Shown here in pieces: positions 1 through 9,277 of a stretch of 32,792 bases of DNA; the stretch's first letter is position 1, and every line of letters starts with the position of its first letter. A program made the position numbers and the translations under genes. Source of the stretch: an uncultured Pirellulaceae bacterium. GTDB taxonomy: Bacteria > Planctomycetota > Planctomycetia > Pirellulales > Pirellulaceae. Location of the stretch: positions 1 through 32,792 of the forward strand of contig CALFWR010000109.1 in NCBI GenBank assembly GCA_937928555.1, in the 5' to 3' direction. Under the pieces are notes generated by a model. That model did not search any database. It worked only from the letters and a program-made list of their open reading frames with translations, and was not told the DNA's origin.

Positions 1-179
1 ATTCACGAGGCGTGGGCGTCAGAATCAGTTCCGGCACTGATCCGCGACCCGGATGCGTTGAAACGATCGCTGTGGTTTTCATCTACCAGATGATTCAAAT
101 TTCTTGTTGAAATTCAACTTTTCCCTTGCTCCTGTTGGCCAGACGTAGAATCAACGCCCGTCGTCGTGAATAATCCGGG
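1..179 (-). mobile_element. MITE-like element, copy A (cut by window edge)
   Basis: This is the reverse-complement orientation of the roughly 187-bp element that recurs at 21345, 21726, 25376 and 25781. The window starts about 8 bases inside it, at ATTCACGAGGCG. It ends at 179 with TCGTGAATAATCCGGG, the complement of the opposite terminus. It has no coding capacity. It lies 11 bp beyond the stop codon of the TIGR03790 gene, so it sits in that gene's 3' region. The missing edge prevents a target-duplication check. Confidence 0.85.
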
Positions 180-190
180 TTAAGCCCCGA

Positions 191-2347
191 TTATCTCGAT
201 TTTCCGGTGCGGGCTCTTTCAGTTGAAAGCTCGCCCCGGACCTCAAACTCAAGCCGTTCCGATGCGACTTCAATACCACCAAAGGTCGCGATCGCCTGAA
301 CGCTTACCGGTCCTCGACCGAACTCGCTCGCAGCGATGCGGACCTCTCCCGAACCACTCTCAAGCCGAGCAATCGTTTTCCAGTTGTGGACGATGCGAAT
401 CGATGAAGCATTCGGTGCCGATACCGAAACCGTAACGCGGTCTTGCAATTCGAGTTGCTGTTTGTCGATACTCAGTTTGCAGACTTGACTTTTGTTGTCA
501 ACGAAAAAAGGAATGATTGTGCGAGTCGTCGTTTCGGCCCGATTGGCCGCGACGAACACGACCCTCAACTCGTGGTACCCGTCGGAAAGCAACGCCGGAT
601 CCATTTCAATCGGTTTCAACGATGGATCTCGCTTGAAAAGATCACCGTCCATATACAACTCCATCCCCGCCACGCGAATCGGAGACCCGGACACGTCGAA
701 ATTGAGTGTCGTTTTGCTACCCACCAACTGGCCCGGAACAATCCCTGAAACCTCCACTTTCGGTTCCGTTGCAAATGGCTGGCAAAGTGCATCCCCCACG
801 ATCAACGTTTGGAATGGCGAATGGATTGACTGGTAGAACGCTTCCGCCAAAGAGCAACCGCGGGCGTAGTGAACGTGGATAAATGGGTGCGGAAATTTCT
901 GCCATAACGCCAATGGCTCGACAACGGTTCCGCTCGAACCGGCAGCACCAAACTTGAGAAACCTAGAAAGCTTTGTCTGGCCAGTTTTGCTGCTGCTGAC
1001 GGTCCCGACTCGGCCGCCATAGCTGGTCAGATTCTCACAGATCGCACCGGGAACAATTCTGTTGTTGCGCCCTTCCAGTTGAAATCGGGGTGTGCCGGTG
1101 GTCAAGCCAATAATGTCTTTGGCGTTCTCTGGCATAACCGCCTGGATGACTTTCCCACTGAATCCCAATTCTTCGAGGGCCGCGATGGTGTCGTCAAAAA
1201 AGGATTTTCTCGTTTTGGTGCGAACGTCAGCCGATTCGGTAAAGTAAAAAGTGCCCGTCGGTTTGCTGAAATCCGCAGCCACCGTTTGCTTGATCTGTTC
1301 AACAGCCTCTTTTTCGGTTGTGCCGTCGTTGCGAGTCACCGCAAGGACCGTGGACAGAAAGTAACGTTCACCCTGCCCCGGCGTCCTGTTGAGCATCCCG
1401 TTGGGCGCCCACTGGTAGAGCTGACGAAAGCTTCTTGTCGTCGCGTAGCGACTGCCTTGATTGCTCATTCGCCGGACCAATCCGCGAAACAACGGATCTT
1501 CCAGACTCTTGAAATCGGGATCTTGCTCGATGCTCTCCCTGTCGCTCAACCCCATTCGCATGGCCTGAGTCAGCCATTTTGCAGCATCTGTCGGACGCTC
1601 ATTCCTGGCTTCGAATTTGGCCAACCAGTAATACAACGCCATCTGCCCCGGATTACTCCTTGCCATTTTTTCCAACGCAACAATCGCCTCCTGGTACTGC
1701 GGATCGTCGATCGGTTTGGAATACGCGTTGATCTGCCGCTGAAACTGGTTTTGCAAAACATCGGTAAACGGTTTCTGTAACACGCCGTTGGACGGCAAGC
1801 GAAAATATCGGTTCGCATTGGGCGCCATCAGGCCACCACCGTTTCCAGAATCCGATAACAGGCACCAGTTTGCAAAAAACGTCAACGAGTTGATAGACGC
1901 TTCGGGGTTGAATCGCCTCCGGTTTTCCGATGACAACTTTTGCCCGTCAGCTTCAGCCTTTCGAATCAACTGCTGCAAAATCTTCCGAATCCTGACCCGC
2001 GTCGGGAAGTCGGCAGAGTAAACGATGTAGTCCACGCTTCCCGCCAAACCACGGTCTTCAATTTGGACCAGAATGGGCCGGAGTACTAGGTCCATGAACT
2101 GCTCCAGATCCATTGAATCCCTGTCGGGAATCCCGCCCAGATAAACAACGTTTCTGGCAGGAATCTTGCGAAGCGCGATGTAGTGGTTTGCGATCAGCTT
2201 GGACGACTGGGAGCCATCATTGACAACCACCAGAACATTCTCGGGTCCCCCACCGGCAGCAACAGGCGCACAACAGACAACAGCCCACAGACATATGCCA
2301 AATACCAGTGAAAAAAACAGGCGGCTGCAAATCGCGCGATCAGACAT
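191..2347 (-). CDS. TIGR03790-type exported protein with a TPR-like insert
   Basis: This is a protein of about 718 residues with an N-terminal hydrophobic signal segment (SRLFFSLVFGICLWAVVCC) ending near PVAAGGG. It continues with a VLVVVNDGSQSSKLIANHY block and ALRKIPARNVVYL, which resemble the planctomycete/myxobacterial TIGR03790 family of unknown function. Around residues 212-267 there is a helical stretch (EAIVALEKMARSNPGQMALYYWLAKF broken over two helices) that reads like one TPR pair. The C-terminal 170 residues look like Ig-like beta domains. I chose the ATG at 2347 because it immediately precedes the signal peptide. The frame stays open to 2476, but that extension is charged and would bury the signal. 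No clear Shine-Dalgarno is present. Likely exported; the role is unknown. Confidence 0.7.
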   Translation of the reverse strand: MSDRAICSRLFFSLVFGICLWAVVCCAPVAAGGGPENVLVVVNDGSQSSKLIANHYIALRKIPARNVVYLGGIPDRDSMDLEQFMDLVLRPILVQIEDRGLAGSVDYIVYSADFPTRVRIRKILQQLIRKAEADGQKLSSENRRRFNPEASINSLTFFANWCLLSDSGNGGGLMAPNANRYFRLPSNGVLQKPFTDVLQNQFQRQINAYSKPIDDPQYQEAIVALEKMARSNPGQMALYYWLAKFEARNERPTDAAKWLTQAMRMGLSDRESIEQDPDFKSLEDPLFRGLVRRMSNQGSRYATTRSFRQLYQWAPNGMLNRTPGQGERYFLSTVLAVTRNDGTTEKEAVEQIKQTVAADFSKPTGTFYFTESADVRTKTRKSFFDDTIAALEELGFSGKVIQAVMPENAKDIIGLTTGTPRFQLEGRNNRIVPGAICENLTSYGGRVGTVSSSKTGQTKLSRFLKFGAAGSSGTVVEPLALWQKFPHPFIHVHYARGCSLAEAFYQSIHSPFQTLIVGDALCQPFATEPKVEVSGIVPGQLVGSKTTLNFDVSGSPIRVAGMELYMDGDLFKRDPSLKPIEMDPALLSDGYHELRVVFVAANRAETTTRTIIPFFVDNKSQVCKLSIDKQQLELQDRVTVSVSAPNASSIRIVHNWKTIARLESGSGEVRIAASEFGRGPVSVQAIATFGGIEVASERLEFEVRGELSTERARTGKSR

Positions 2348-2553
2348 CGAATCGTTCCGGAAGAAGGGACACATGAACGTACCCGATCTGCCAAATTTGT
2401 CCCGTGTCTTTTCCCGATCACGCAGCGTGTTTTGAAGAGTTGCACGCCCAGGCAGCGAATTGGCAAACAAGTGCAACTGGGCCGAGGTTGCCGAGAAAAC
2501 AACTAATTCGGGCTGTCAATATAGCGGCATCCACGGCTGTTCGGGTTGCTGCA

Positions 2554-2841
2554 CTAATCGAGCTCTTTGCCCAAACGTTCAGCCAGTTTGGCGACCAGTT
2601 GCGGGTCGTCTTTCTTGCGCAGATGATCGATCGTCGCCTGCTTGACATCGAGTTTGAGAAGGTGCTTTTCCAGACGATCCCACTGCGTGTTCCGCTTCTT
2701 TCCTTCTGACAGAAACAGCTCGGTCACCAATTCCTGAACCCGCTGAATCGCAATATTCTCGCGGTTCTCGTAGTAGTTCTTGATGATGTTCTGCTGATAT
2801 TTGCTTCGCTCAGTCACGGAACTCTTTGGGTCTCGAGTCAT
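2554..2841 (-). CDS. Small charged conserved-type hypothetical protein
   Basis: This is a 95-residue soluble protein, rich in Lys, Glu and Arg and predicted mainly helical (for example NIIKNYYENRENIAIQRVQE and WDRLEKHLLKLDVKQATIDH). There is no signal peptide or membrane segment. An AAAGGAC ribosome binding site lies about 7 nt before the ATG, which supports it as a real gene. It is divergent from the UbiA-type gene at 2900, with under 60 bp between them, so the two promoters must overlap. I do not recognise the family. Confidence 0.7.
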   Translation of the reverse strand: MTRDPKSSVTERSKYQQNIIKNYYENRENIAIQRVQELVTELFLSEGKKRNTQWDRLEKHLLKLDVKQATIDHLRKKDDPQLVAKLAERLGKELD

Positions 2842-2899
2842 AAGATGTCCTTTCGATGTTTCGGCCCACGATCGGTTAGAATCTGATCCTTTTGCGTGA

Positions 2900-3814
2900 A
2901 TGCCGGATATCCGGATTAGACTCGCTGCTGGCCGTACAGCTCAAGGAAAGTGTATCCAAAACGTGGGACGGATTCTGGAAATAATCAAAGTCTCCCGCCC
3001 CGGATTTTGGCCCACCCACGTCTGGTTTTACGTGCTACCGTTTGCCCAACTGGACATGTTCGGATCGGTGGCGTTCTGGCTGGGTGCCGTCTACGTGTGT
3101 TTTCCGATGAGCCTGCTGGCTTTTGGGTGGAACGATCTGGGCGACGTTGCGACCGACGCCGTCAACGCCAGAAAGGACTCGTGGCTGTTTGGTGCCAGCC
3201 CCGGCGAAACGACGCGCCGGATCCTGCCGCTAACGATCGCCCTGGTTCAGTTGCCTTTCATCGCCGCCTTCGTCTGGATCGCAGGCTGGAAGATGCTCGC
3301 CTGGTTCGTCACTTTTCTTGCCGCCAACGCCTGCTACAACTCTTGGGGCTTCAAAGGAAAACCATGGCTGGACCTGCTCAACCAAACCGGTTACCTGCTG
3401 ATGTTCGTGATGGCCAGTTGGTTGTGCGATGTCCAACAACTGAACACGCCCGCGATGATCTATTCGGCACTGTTCGCAATGCACAGCCATCTGTTTGGGC
3501 AAATCATGGACATCGATGAAGACAGCGTCGGCGGAAGGCAAACCACCGCAGTGGCTTTGGGCGTGAAGTCCAGCAAGTTCCTGCTGGTCGGAATTCTGGC
3601 AATCGAAACGCTGATCGCATTTCTGTTTTTTGGCAGTGCCCTGGTCGGCATTTTTTCGCTGGCCGCTGGTGTTTTCTTTCTTGTTGATGCCGTCGCCGGA
3701 CCCAGACGGTACCCGCTCTGGTTTGTCACAGTGTTTTTCGTAGCATGGAACGTGGTTGTAATTTTGTCGATCCATTTCATCTGGAAGTACGGTGTCTTTG
3801 TGGTGCAAGGATGA
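2900..3814 (+). CDS. UbiA-family membrane prenyltransferase
   Basis: This is a polytopic membrane protein of 304 residues. UbiA enzymes transfer an isoprenoid chain onto an aromatic or other acceptor at the membrane, using two Mg-binding aspartate motifs, and both are visible. The first is NDLGDVATDAVNARKDSWLF (the NDxxDxxxDxxNxRK type). The second is MDIDEDSVGGRQTTAVALG (DxxxDxxxGxxT type). Seven to nine hydrophobic helices separate and follow these motifs. The N-terminal 20 residues before the conserved start are atypical, so a GTG at 2963 is an alternative start. The acceptor (quinone, tocopherol-like, glycerol lipid or carotenoid) cannot be read from the sequence. It ends 57 bp before the next + strand gene. 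Confidence 0.85.
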   Translation: MPDIRIRLAAGRTAQGKCIQNVGRILEIIKVSRPGFWPTHVWFYVLPFAQLDMFGSVAFWLGAVYVCFPMSLLAFGWNDLGDVATDAVNARKDSWLFGASPGETTRRILPLTIALVQLPFIAAFVWIAGWKMLAWFVTFLAANACYNSWGFKGKPWLDLLNQTGYLLMFVMASWLCDVQQLNTPAMIYSALFAMHSHLFGQIMDIDEDSVGGRQTTAVALGVKSSKFLLVGILAIETLIAFLFFGSALVGIFSLAAGVFFLVDAVAGPRRYPLWFVTVFFVAWNVVVILSIHFIWKYGVFVVQG

Positions 3815-3834
3815 GCTTAATCGTCCTGGCGATG

Positions 3835-3840
3835 TATAAT
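3835..3840 (+). promoter_or_regulatory. Candidate -10 box (TATAAT)
   Basis: A perfect TATAAT lies in the 57-bp gap between the UbiA-type gene and the phosphatase gene, 32 bases before the phosphatase ATG. No good -35 hexamer is seen at the right distance. This would give the phosphatase its own transcript. Weak evidence only. Confidence 0.35.
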
Positions 3841-3871
3841 TGCGACTTGAAAATCAATCCGGAGAGCAGCC

Positions 3872-6586
3872 ATGAGCAAAAACGAGAACACCAAACAGGG
3901 ACTTGATCGGCGCGAAATCCTCGCCGCCGCTGCGGCACTACCGGTCATGGGCGCGGCGTTCTCCGGTTCCATCGCTGCTCCCTCGCTACAGCCCAAAACC
4001 GTCCTGGACTTTGCTGGTGCTCGCGATTCGCTGTACCACGGGCATGATTGGCAGACGCTCAACCCGGGTTTCTGGAAAGTCCAAAACGGAGCTCTGCGGC
4101 GGCGGACTTCCAACATCGGCGACCGAGCCAGGAAGACCGGATTTCCGTTTCACGCCGCAACGCATGGATTCGAGTTCGAAACAGAGTACGACCCGTCACT
4201 GCTTCCGGGCATCATCTACAGCCGCGGTTGGCGTTTGGAAAAACAGTACTCCATAAAATCGACTTTCACCTACCGTGGCGACCGGCCGGATCCCAAACAG
4301 GGCGACGACCCCAATTGGAAAATGTATCGTGATGGCTTCGGCCAGTTCGGCATCGCGATCGGTGCCAAAAGCATTTATGAGAGCTTTACCCGAATCAACA
4401 ACACCGTTCGTTTCGTCTGGTCTGATGACAATCGACTGCAAGTGATCTTTGATTCCGACAAAGGATCCGTCAAAGCCAAACAGGTTCCCACCCGGCTCAA
4501 GCCCGGCGACACCATCACCATGAACCTTGATGTCACCACCGAAGGCAACACCTCCACGATTCGCGGCTCGTTTCAGGTCGGCGAAACCTCCATCTCGATT
4601 TTCGAAAAAGTCGCCGCCGGAATGGCCGATGGCTACGTCGGCGTTGCCTCCCAGGGGCTTGTTGATGTGGAAGTCAACGAATTCAAAATTGATCCCGCCG
4701 ACAACAAGCCGCTCGACATCGGAATCGCCGACTGCCTGAACTGCTACGCGCTCGGCGATTCACTGAAACAAAACGACGCTCAAAAGTGGACCGCAAGATT
4801 CATTGGCATATTCGCATCCGATGGCGAGACCGCCGAAATCCGCGTCTCCGACACCGAAGCACCCGCCGGTGGCTGGGAAAATGTTCCCGCTTGCGGGACC
4901 GGTTCAATCGTTACCAATGACTTCCGCAGCAACACCGCGGTGATTGATGTACAGCTTCCGCATAGCCCCGCAGAAAAAACGCTCTTCTACACGATCTGGA
5001 AAGACGGTGTCGACGTCACTGCGGACCGGCGCGTCGGCACTGACGCCTGCGGCCCGGGATCGGGCTTTATCGGCGACGTCCCCGGCAGCGGCAACTACGT
5101 CGGACGACTGCCGCAGCTCAAAGCACCCTACAAGCTCTGTGGGCTCAGTTGTCACGCCGTCAACGAAGGCGTCCAGCAACTCAAAAACGGCAAATGGAAA
5201 ATGACCGGCGGCAAAAACGTCTGGAACCTCCGCGACCAACCAAGCTACGGCTCTTACCAGCACCTGGACGACTACGACTTTCAGGTCATGCTCTGGGAAG
5301 ACGACGTTTGGTACATGGAGCTGGTGATGTATCCGCCAAGCACCGACGACGCGTACAACATTGTGGCTCATTCGATCTGTGGACCAACCAGTCGCTGGCA
5401 GATGATGCGGCACTGGAACGTGATCAATCCCGGCGATCACGACTACGGCATGGACGACATCAAAGGCCCCGAGCAGATCATCATCCGCAACGTCGACGGG
5501 CTGGGTCAGGACGCGTCGTACATCCGACGCAATTTTCAGATCGTTCATCACCTGACAACCGGCGAAGACATCGACGCCCGCATCAATCCGAAAAAGTGGC
5601 GTGCTTGGAAAATGCCCAACCGCGACTTTACGCTGATCGTCTGTGACTCCCGACTCTGGCGAAGCAGCCAGGACGTCGACATCTGGGACGACGCCGGCTG
5701 GGAAAAGTTTAAAAGCCTCTATGACCGCACCGATCCGACACGAAGCCTGCTGGGCGAAGAGCAATTCGGCTGGCTTCAGGAGCAATTGGCCACCGATTCG
5801 TCGCCCCTGATTTGCCTGACAGGAATCTCCGGGATGCACACCATTTGGGGCGGCGCCAAGTACGGCAAAGTCCAGGCCAGTGCAAACCATCCAAAGTACT
5901 TCGAGCAGCGTGACCGCGTCACGGCCGACTACGCCGGCTGGGTCAAAGCCGGAAGCGACCGCGTCCTGGAACTGCTTGGCTCACGTCAGGGCGTGGCCAC
6001 GGTTTATGGTGACGTACACAACGGTTGCATCATGACCAACCAGCAGCACCGCGTTGTTGAATGTAGTTTTGGCCCGATCGGAAGAATGGGCGGACGGATT
6101 GTGATTCCGGACTTTGGTCCGAGGATGAAAGATGTCGACGATCGTGATTTGGAAATCCACGCTCTCTATCACGCCAAACACGCCAATCCAAAACTCGAAC
6201 CGCACGCAAAAAACGAACCCTACTACTGGAACTTTTTGGAGATGGAATTCGATCCCGAAAAAGAAGAGCCCACGATAGGGATGCGGATTCGCAATCTCGT
6301 TGACGCACCAGACCATGCTCCGCGGGGCGGCGGGTCACTGGAACTGGGGGTGTTGCAAACCGGTCGCAAGCCATCAAGTCGCATCGAAGGATTCACAACG
6401 ATACCCAACTCCGATGTTCGGTTCACCGACGAATCGGGAAAACCCATCATGGCCACGCGATCATCAGCCGAAGGAAAAGTTCGACCGCAGCTGTTCATCG
6501 ATGTACAACCCGGCGACAAAGTGATCGCCACGTCTTTCGATGGCAAAGAAACACAGTCCAAACTTTTCACCACCAACCCGGCATGA
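3872..6586 (+). CDS. Tat-exported PhoD-like metallophosphatase with ConA-like N-domain
   Basis: This is a 904-residue protein. Its N-terminus LDRREILAAAAALPVMGAAF is a twin-arginine signal, implying export in folded form, as is usual for metal-loaded PhoD-type phosphodiesterases/phosphatases. Residues of about 45-290 form a beta-rich segment similar to concanavalin-like (DUF1080/LamG-like) domains. The C-terminal half carries PhoD-like metal motifs: GDHDYG at about 521-526 and YGDVHNG at about 712-718, plus an EEQFGWLQEQL segment typical of the family. A GGAG ribosome site lies 7 nt before the ATG. The stop overlaps the next start by ATGA, so the two genes are probably co-translated. The substrate is unknown (phosphate ester or phosphodiester). 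The PhoD assignment rests on motifs, not on an alignment. Confidence 0.65.
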   Translation: MSKNENTKQGLDRREILAAAAALPVMGAAFSGSIAAPSLQPKTVLDFAGARDSLYHGHDWQTLNPGFWKVQNGALRRRTSNIGDRARKTGFPFHAATHGFEFETEYDPSLLPGIIYSRGWRLEKQYSIKSTFTYRGDRPDPKQGDDPNWKMYRDGFGQFGIAIGAKSIYESFTRINNTVRFVWSDDNRLQVIFDSDKGSVKAKQVPTRLKPGDTITMNLDVTTEGNTSTIRGSFQVGETSISIFEKVAAGMADGYVGVASQGLVDVEVNEFKIDPADNKPLDIGIADCLNCYALGDSLKQNDAQKWTARFIGIFASDGETAEIRVSDTEAPAGGWENVPACGTGSIVTNDFRSNTAVIDVQLPHSPAEKTLFYTIWKDGVDVTADRRVGTDACGPGSGFIGDVPGSGNYVGRLPQLKAPYKLCGLSCHAVNEGVQQLKNGKWKMTGGKNVWNLRDQPSYGSYQHLDDYDFQVMLWEDDVWYMELVMYPPSTDDAYNIVAHSICGPTSRWQMMRHWNVINPGDHDYGMDDIKGPEQIIIRNVDGLGQDASYIRRNFQIVHHLTTGEDIDARINPKKWRAWKMPNRDFTLIVCDSRLWRSSQDVDIWDDAGWEKFKSLYDRTDPTRSLLGEEQFGWLQEQLATDSSPLICLTGISGMHTIWGGAKYGKVQASANHPKYFEQRDRVTADYAGWVKAGSDRVLELLGSRQGVATVYGDVHNGCIMTNQQHRVVECSFGPIGRMGGRIVIPDFGPRMKDVDDRDLEIHALYHAKHANPKLEPHAKNEPYYWNFLEMEFDPEKEEPTIGMRIRNLVDAPDHAPRGGGSLELGVLQTGRKPSSRIEGFTTIPNSDVRFTDESGKPIMATRSSAEGKVRPQLFIDVQPGDKVIATSFDGKETQSKLFTTNPA

Positions 6587-6771
6587 ACGAAGAAGCCACC
6601 TACGTTTGTGATTCCTGCGGCGAAGAGATCGTGATCCCGGTCGACCTGACTCAGGGCGAACAGCAGCAGTACTACGAGGACTGTCCGGTCTGCTGCAATC
6701 CGAACCAGATCTCTGTCGAATTCGATCCGTCTTCAGGGGAAGTGCGGGCTTGGTGTCAGCACCGCGATTAG
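6583..6771 (+). CDS. CPXCG-type cysteine-rich small protein
   Basis: This is a 62-residue acidic protein with two Cys pairs, CDSCGEE near the N-terminus and CPVC in the middle, spaced as in the Cys_rich_CPXCG family (a small zinc-ribbon-like fold of unknown function). The second motif is CPVCCNP, not the usual CPVCCxP/CPxCG variant ending in Gly. A further Cys-His pair occurs at the C-terminus (WCQHRD). The start codon overlaps the stop of the phosphatase gene (ATGA), so it is translationally coupled to it. Its role is unknown. Confidence 0.8.
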   Translation: MNEEATYVCDSCGEEIVIPVDLTQGEQQQYYEDCPVCCNPNQISVEFDPSSGEVRAWCQHRD

Positions 6772-6817
6772 CCGTGTGCGCTATAGTGGATGGATATCGT
6801 GGTTGTGGCTTCCAGCT

Positions 6818-8026
6818 CTACCAATGCAGCATTGCTGATCCGCAAGTCAATCCGCCACCAAAGGCAACCACGCAAACGAGGTCACCGGGATTCGCTGCCC
6901 CCGATCTTGCAACCTCTTCAAGAGCCACCGGCACAGAAGCCGCGGACGTATTTCCGTAATCACCAATGTTGCTGAAAATTTTATCGCGATCAATATTCAA
7001 CCGGTCCGCCACCGCGTCAAAGACCCGGGTGTTCACCTGGTGCGGAACAATCAAATCGATCTCGGCAACAGAAATTCGATGACGACGGGCACTTTCCCGA
7101 ATGCATTGGCACATCGTTTCGATCGCGAACCGAAAGACTTCCCTTCCATCGATGCCGACGTGATCGAACCTGCCGCTGAGTAAATGGTCGGGGCCAGACG
7201 CCAGTGAGTTCTCTGATTCGGTCGCGTTGCCGGGAACCCGGATCAGCTCGTCCAGGTCCGGCTGGCTTTCGATGTAACTGCCCAACAATCGCGGCCCCTG
7301 ATCCACCATGCCATCGGTCGCAACTGAGCCTGAACCTTCGTCGACTTTTAGCACTACCGCCCCGGCCGCATCGCCAAAGAGAATACACGAATTGCGATCG
7401 GTGAAATTCAAACGTCGGCTAAGTGCTTCGGCGCCGATGACCAGTGCGGTCTTGCTTCGTCCTGACATCAGAAACGTCTCTGCGGTCGAAAGCGCAAACA
7501 TGAAACCACTGCACGCCGCCGAAACATCAAACGCAACGATCGGCGGGCAACCCAGCGCCGCTTGGACCCGAGTCGCATTCGGGGGAGTCACCGATTGCGG
7601 TGAAACCGTCGCGCAGATAATCAAATCGACGCGATCCGAAGGAATATTTGCCATTGCGATGGCTTTTTTGCTGGCGTCAATCGCTAGCGTGGCGGAGGAT
7701 TCGCCGGGTCCACAAAATCGACGCTGTGAAATTCCGGTTCTCTGAGTGATCCACTGATTGGACGTATCAAGAATTTTTTCGAAATGCGTGTTGGGGACTT
7801 CCATCTCTGGAAGCGCGGCACCAAAACCCGCAATTCGACAAATGGTTTGCGGACTACCCGTATTGGGCAGGGAAACTTGCGGGATCGAAGCCGGCTGGCT
7901 TGCACCTTGGGCCGTCGTAATATGCTGGCCAGTAGTGATTGGTTGAGTTTTCACGGCGCACGTATTGGGGGCGGGAGTTGCGCGAACGCATGGGTCTACA
8001 GTAGAAATTCGGCTGTTGGACCACAT
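6818..8026 (-). CDS. fabH: 3-oxoacyl-ACP synthase III (KAS III/FabH-like)
   Basis: This is a 402-residue thiolase-fold enzyme. KAS III condenses an acyl-CoA with malonyl-ACP to start fatty acid or related acyl chains. The full Cys-His-Asn triad is visible: Cys172 in DVSAACSGFMFAL, His329 in IVPHQVNTR, and Asn359 in NIGDYGNTSAAS. The usual C-terminal GGGLTCGS glycine loop is also present. The family is about 325 residues. Here roughly 60 extra residues rich in Thr, Pro and Gln precede the conserved ICRIAGFG start. No ATG lies closer, but a GTG at 7957 is an alternative start, so the N-terminal tail may be partly an annotation artefact. It stands alone, convergent with the CPXCG gene, so it may serve a specialised pathway and not the main fatty acid cycle. 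Confidence 0.9.
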   Translation of the reverse strand: MWSNSRISTVDPCVRATPAPNTCAVKTQPITTGQHITTAQGASQPASIPQVSLPNTGSPQTICRIAGFGAALPEMEVPNTHFEKILDTSNQWITQRTGISQRRFCGPGESSATLAIDASKKAIAMANIPSDRVDLIICATVSPQSVTPPNATRVQAALGCPPIVAFDVSAACSGFMFALSTAETFLMSGRSKTALVIGAEALSRRLNFTDRNSCILFGDAAGAVVLKVDEGSGSVATDGMVDQGPRLLGSYIESQPDLDELIRVPGNATESENSLASGPDHLLSGRFDHVGIDGREVFRFAIETMCQCIRESARRHRISVAEIDLIVPHQVNTRVFDAVADRLNIDRDKIFSNIGDYGNTSAASVPVALEEVARSGAANPGDLVCVVAFGGGLTCGSAMLHW

Positions 8027-8092
8027 GGCGATGACTTGAAATGAGCTGTTTTCTGGTCAAGCCCAAAGAGTCTGCCCGTTCGTCAAAGCTTC

Positions 8093-9241
8093 TCAGGAAC
8101 CCAGCCAAAGAGCATGCACCGGATCGCCTCGAAACTCGGGCAGCACCAGTGAGTCATTCCTCGTCAACACGGCTTTTCCTCGTGCCCACTCTAGTGAGTG
8201 TCCCGGTCCCAACCAAGTCCAGTTTTTCCACGGGTAAAAAGCCAGACTTCCCAGCGAGCGGATCGCAGCATCGACACTTTCGAGACTTTCAGAAATTGGG
8301 ATTGCGGCCCCCAGTTCGACCCGCCTGAACTCGGGAGGGTTCTCCACAAAAAGCTCCGTCGCTGGCTGCGGACACATCGACATCCCGACGGTCAACAACA
8401 CGATCTCCGATTCCAGATTGAAACGGACCAGACCGCGGGGCGGGAATTTGCCGCCATCGATCGAAAAATAGTTTCCTTCTTCGACGTCGCCATACAAATC
8501 CGAGTACGCCCGAAGCAGTCGCGGTTGTAGTTCCAGAAACGGAGAACTCTGCGGCGTAAAGGACTGCCAGAACTCTTCCGCGTTGGCGATCCGCCTGGCA
8601 AGCCGCTGGTTCTCGGGCAGCGGCCAGCAAAGCGGTGACTCATGAACGCACTGCGACGCGTAACCATGAAAGCCATCGACGCCACTCCACGGCGGAATCA
8701 CGCTGATGGTTTCCTGAGCCCCACCTCGGGTTTCGATCAGCGCCGCACCGTTGCCCTCTTCGAACCAGACGATCCGCAGCGAATCGGCCGCAGGTAGCTC
8801 ACCCGGTTCACTGCTTTTGCAATCGACCCGTGGTAACAGCGGCGGGATTCCCTGCTTCATCTCCGACTCGCTCAGGGTCAGCGGACCGCGGACCAGATTC
8901 CTTACCCAGCATGCCCGCGTCCCAAACCGATCTTCCTCGCCGGAGCGACCATTGAGATAAAAGTAAACCACGCGGTGGTCATGTTCCACGATCGCATCAA
9001 GATTCCCGTAGGGAGAAGTCTCAAACAGGATCGTCTCATTCGAATCAGCCATGTCAGCAGCCGATTGAAACCGGCCCGGTACCGTTGGGGTAAAGAGTGG
9101 GAGACTGAGTTTCCGGAAATCGAACGTTGTGGCAAGAACTTCGTCGTAATCGGCGAGCTTTTTGCGACAATTTGCCAACATCCGCGGACCGGTGACGAAG
9201 TCCCGGAACAACCTTTGGCTGTTGCCGACCGCATTCAACAC
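8093..9241 (-). CDS. Suppressor-of-fused (SUFU)-like domain protein
   Basis: This frame encodes up to 382 residues with no signal peptide. The C-terminal part (LLTVGMSMCPQPATELFVEN, then EFRRVELGAAIP and YPWKNWTWLGPGHSLEW) has the pattern of bacterial SUFU-domain proteins, a cytosolic beta/alpha domain found in polymorphic-toxin immunity and other settings. The middle (ETILFETSPYGNLDAIVEHD and FYLNGR) may be a second domain. The start is uncertain: the longest frame starts with GTG at 9241, while ATGs at 9181 and 9052 are possible. None has a good Shine-Dalgarno, and the conserved-looking sequence begins just after 9052. No toxin gene is seen next to it. Confidence 0.55.
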   Translation of the reverse strand: MLNAVGNSQRLFRDFVTGPRMLANCRKKLADYDEVLATTFDFRKLSLPLFTPTVPGRFQSAADMADSNETILFETSPYGNLDAIVEHDHRVVYFYLNGRSGEEDRFGTRACWVRNLVRGPLTLSESEMKQGIPPLLPRVDCKSSEPGELPAADSLRIVWFEEGNGAALIETRGGAQETISVIPPWSGVDGFHGYASQCVHESPLCWPLPENQRLARRIANAEEFWQSFTPQSSPFLELQPRLLRAYSDLYGDVEEGNYFSIDGGKFPPRGLVRFNLESEIVLLTVGMSMCPQPATELFVENPPEFRRVELGAAIPISESLESVDAAIRSLGSLAFYPWKNWTWLGPGHSLEWARGKAVLTRNDSLVLPEFRGDPVHALWLGS

Positions 9242-9277
9242 GTGACATCGTAAATTTATAATGGGATTTGCTTTAAC

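Noticed and set aside
5149..5646. Open frame inside the phosphatase gene
   Set aside because: A shadow frame with Arg/Pro-rich, non-conserved sequence; the phosphatase frame is well supported.
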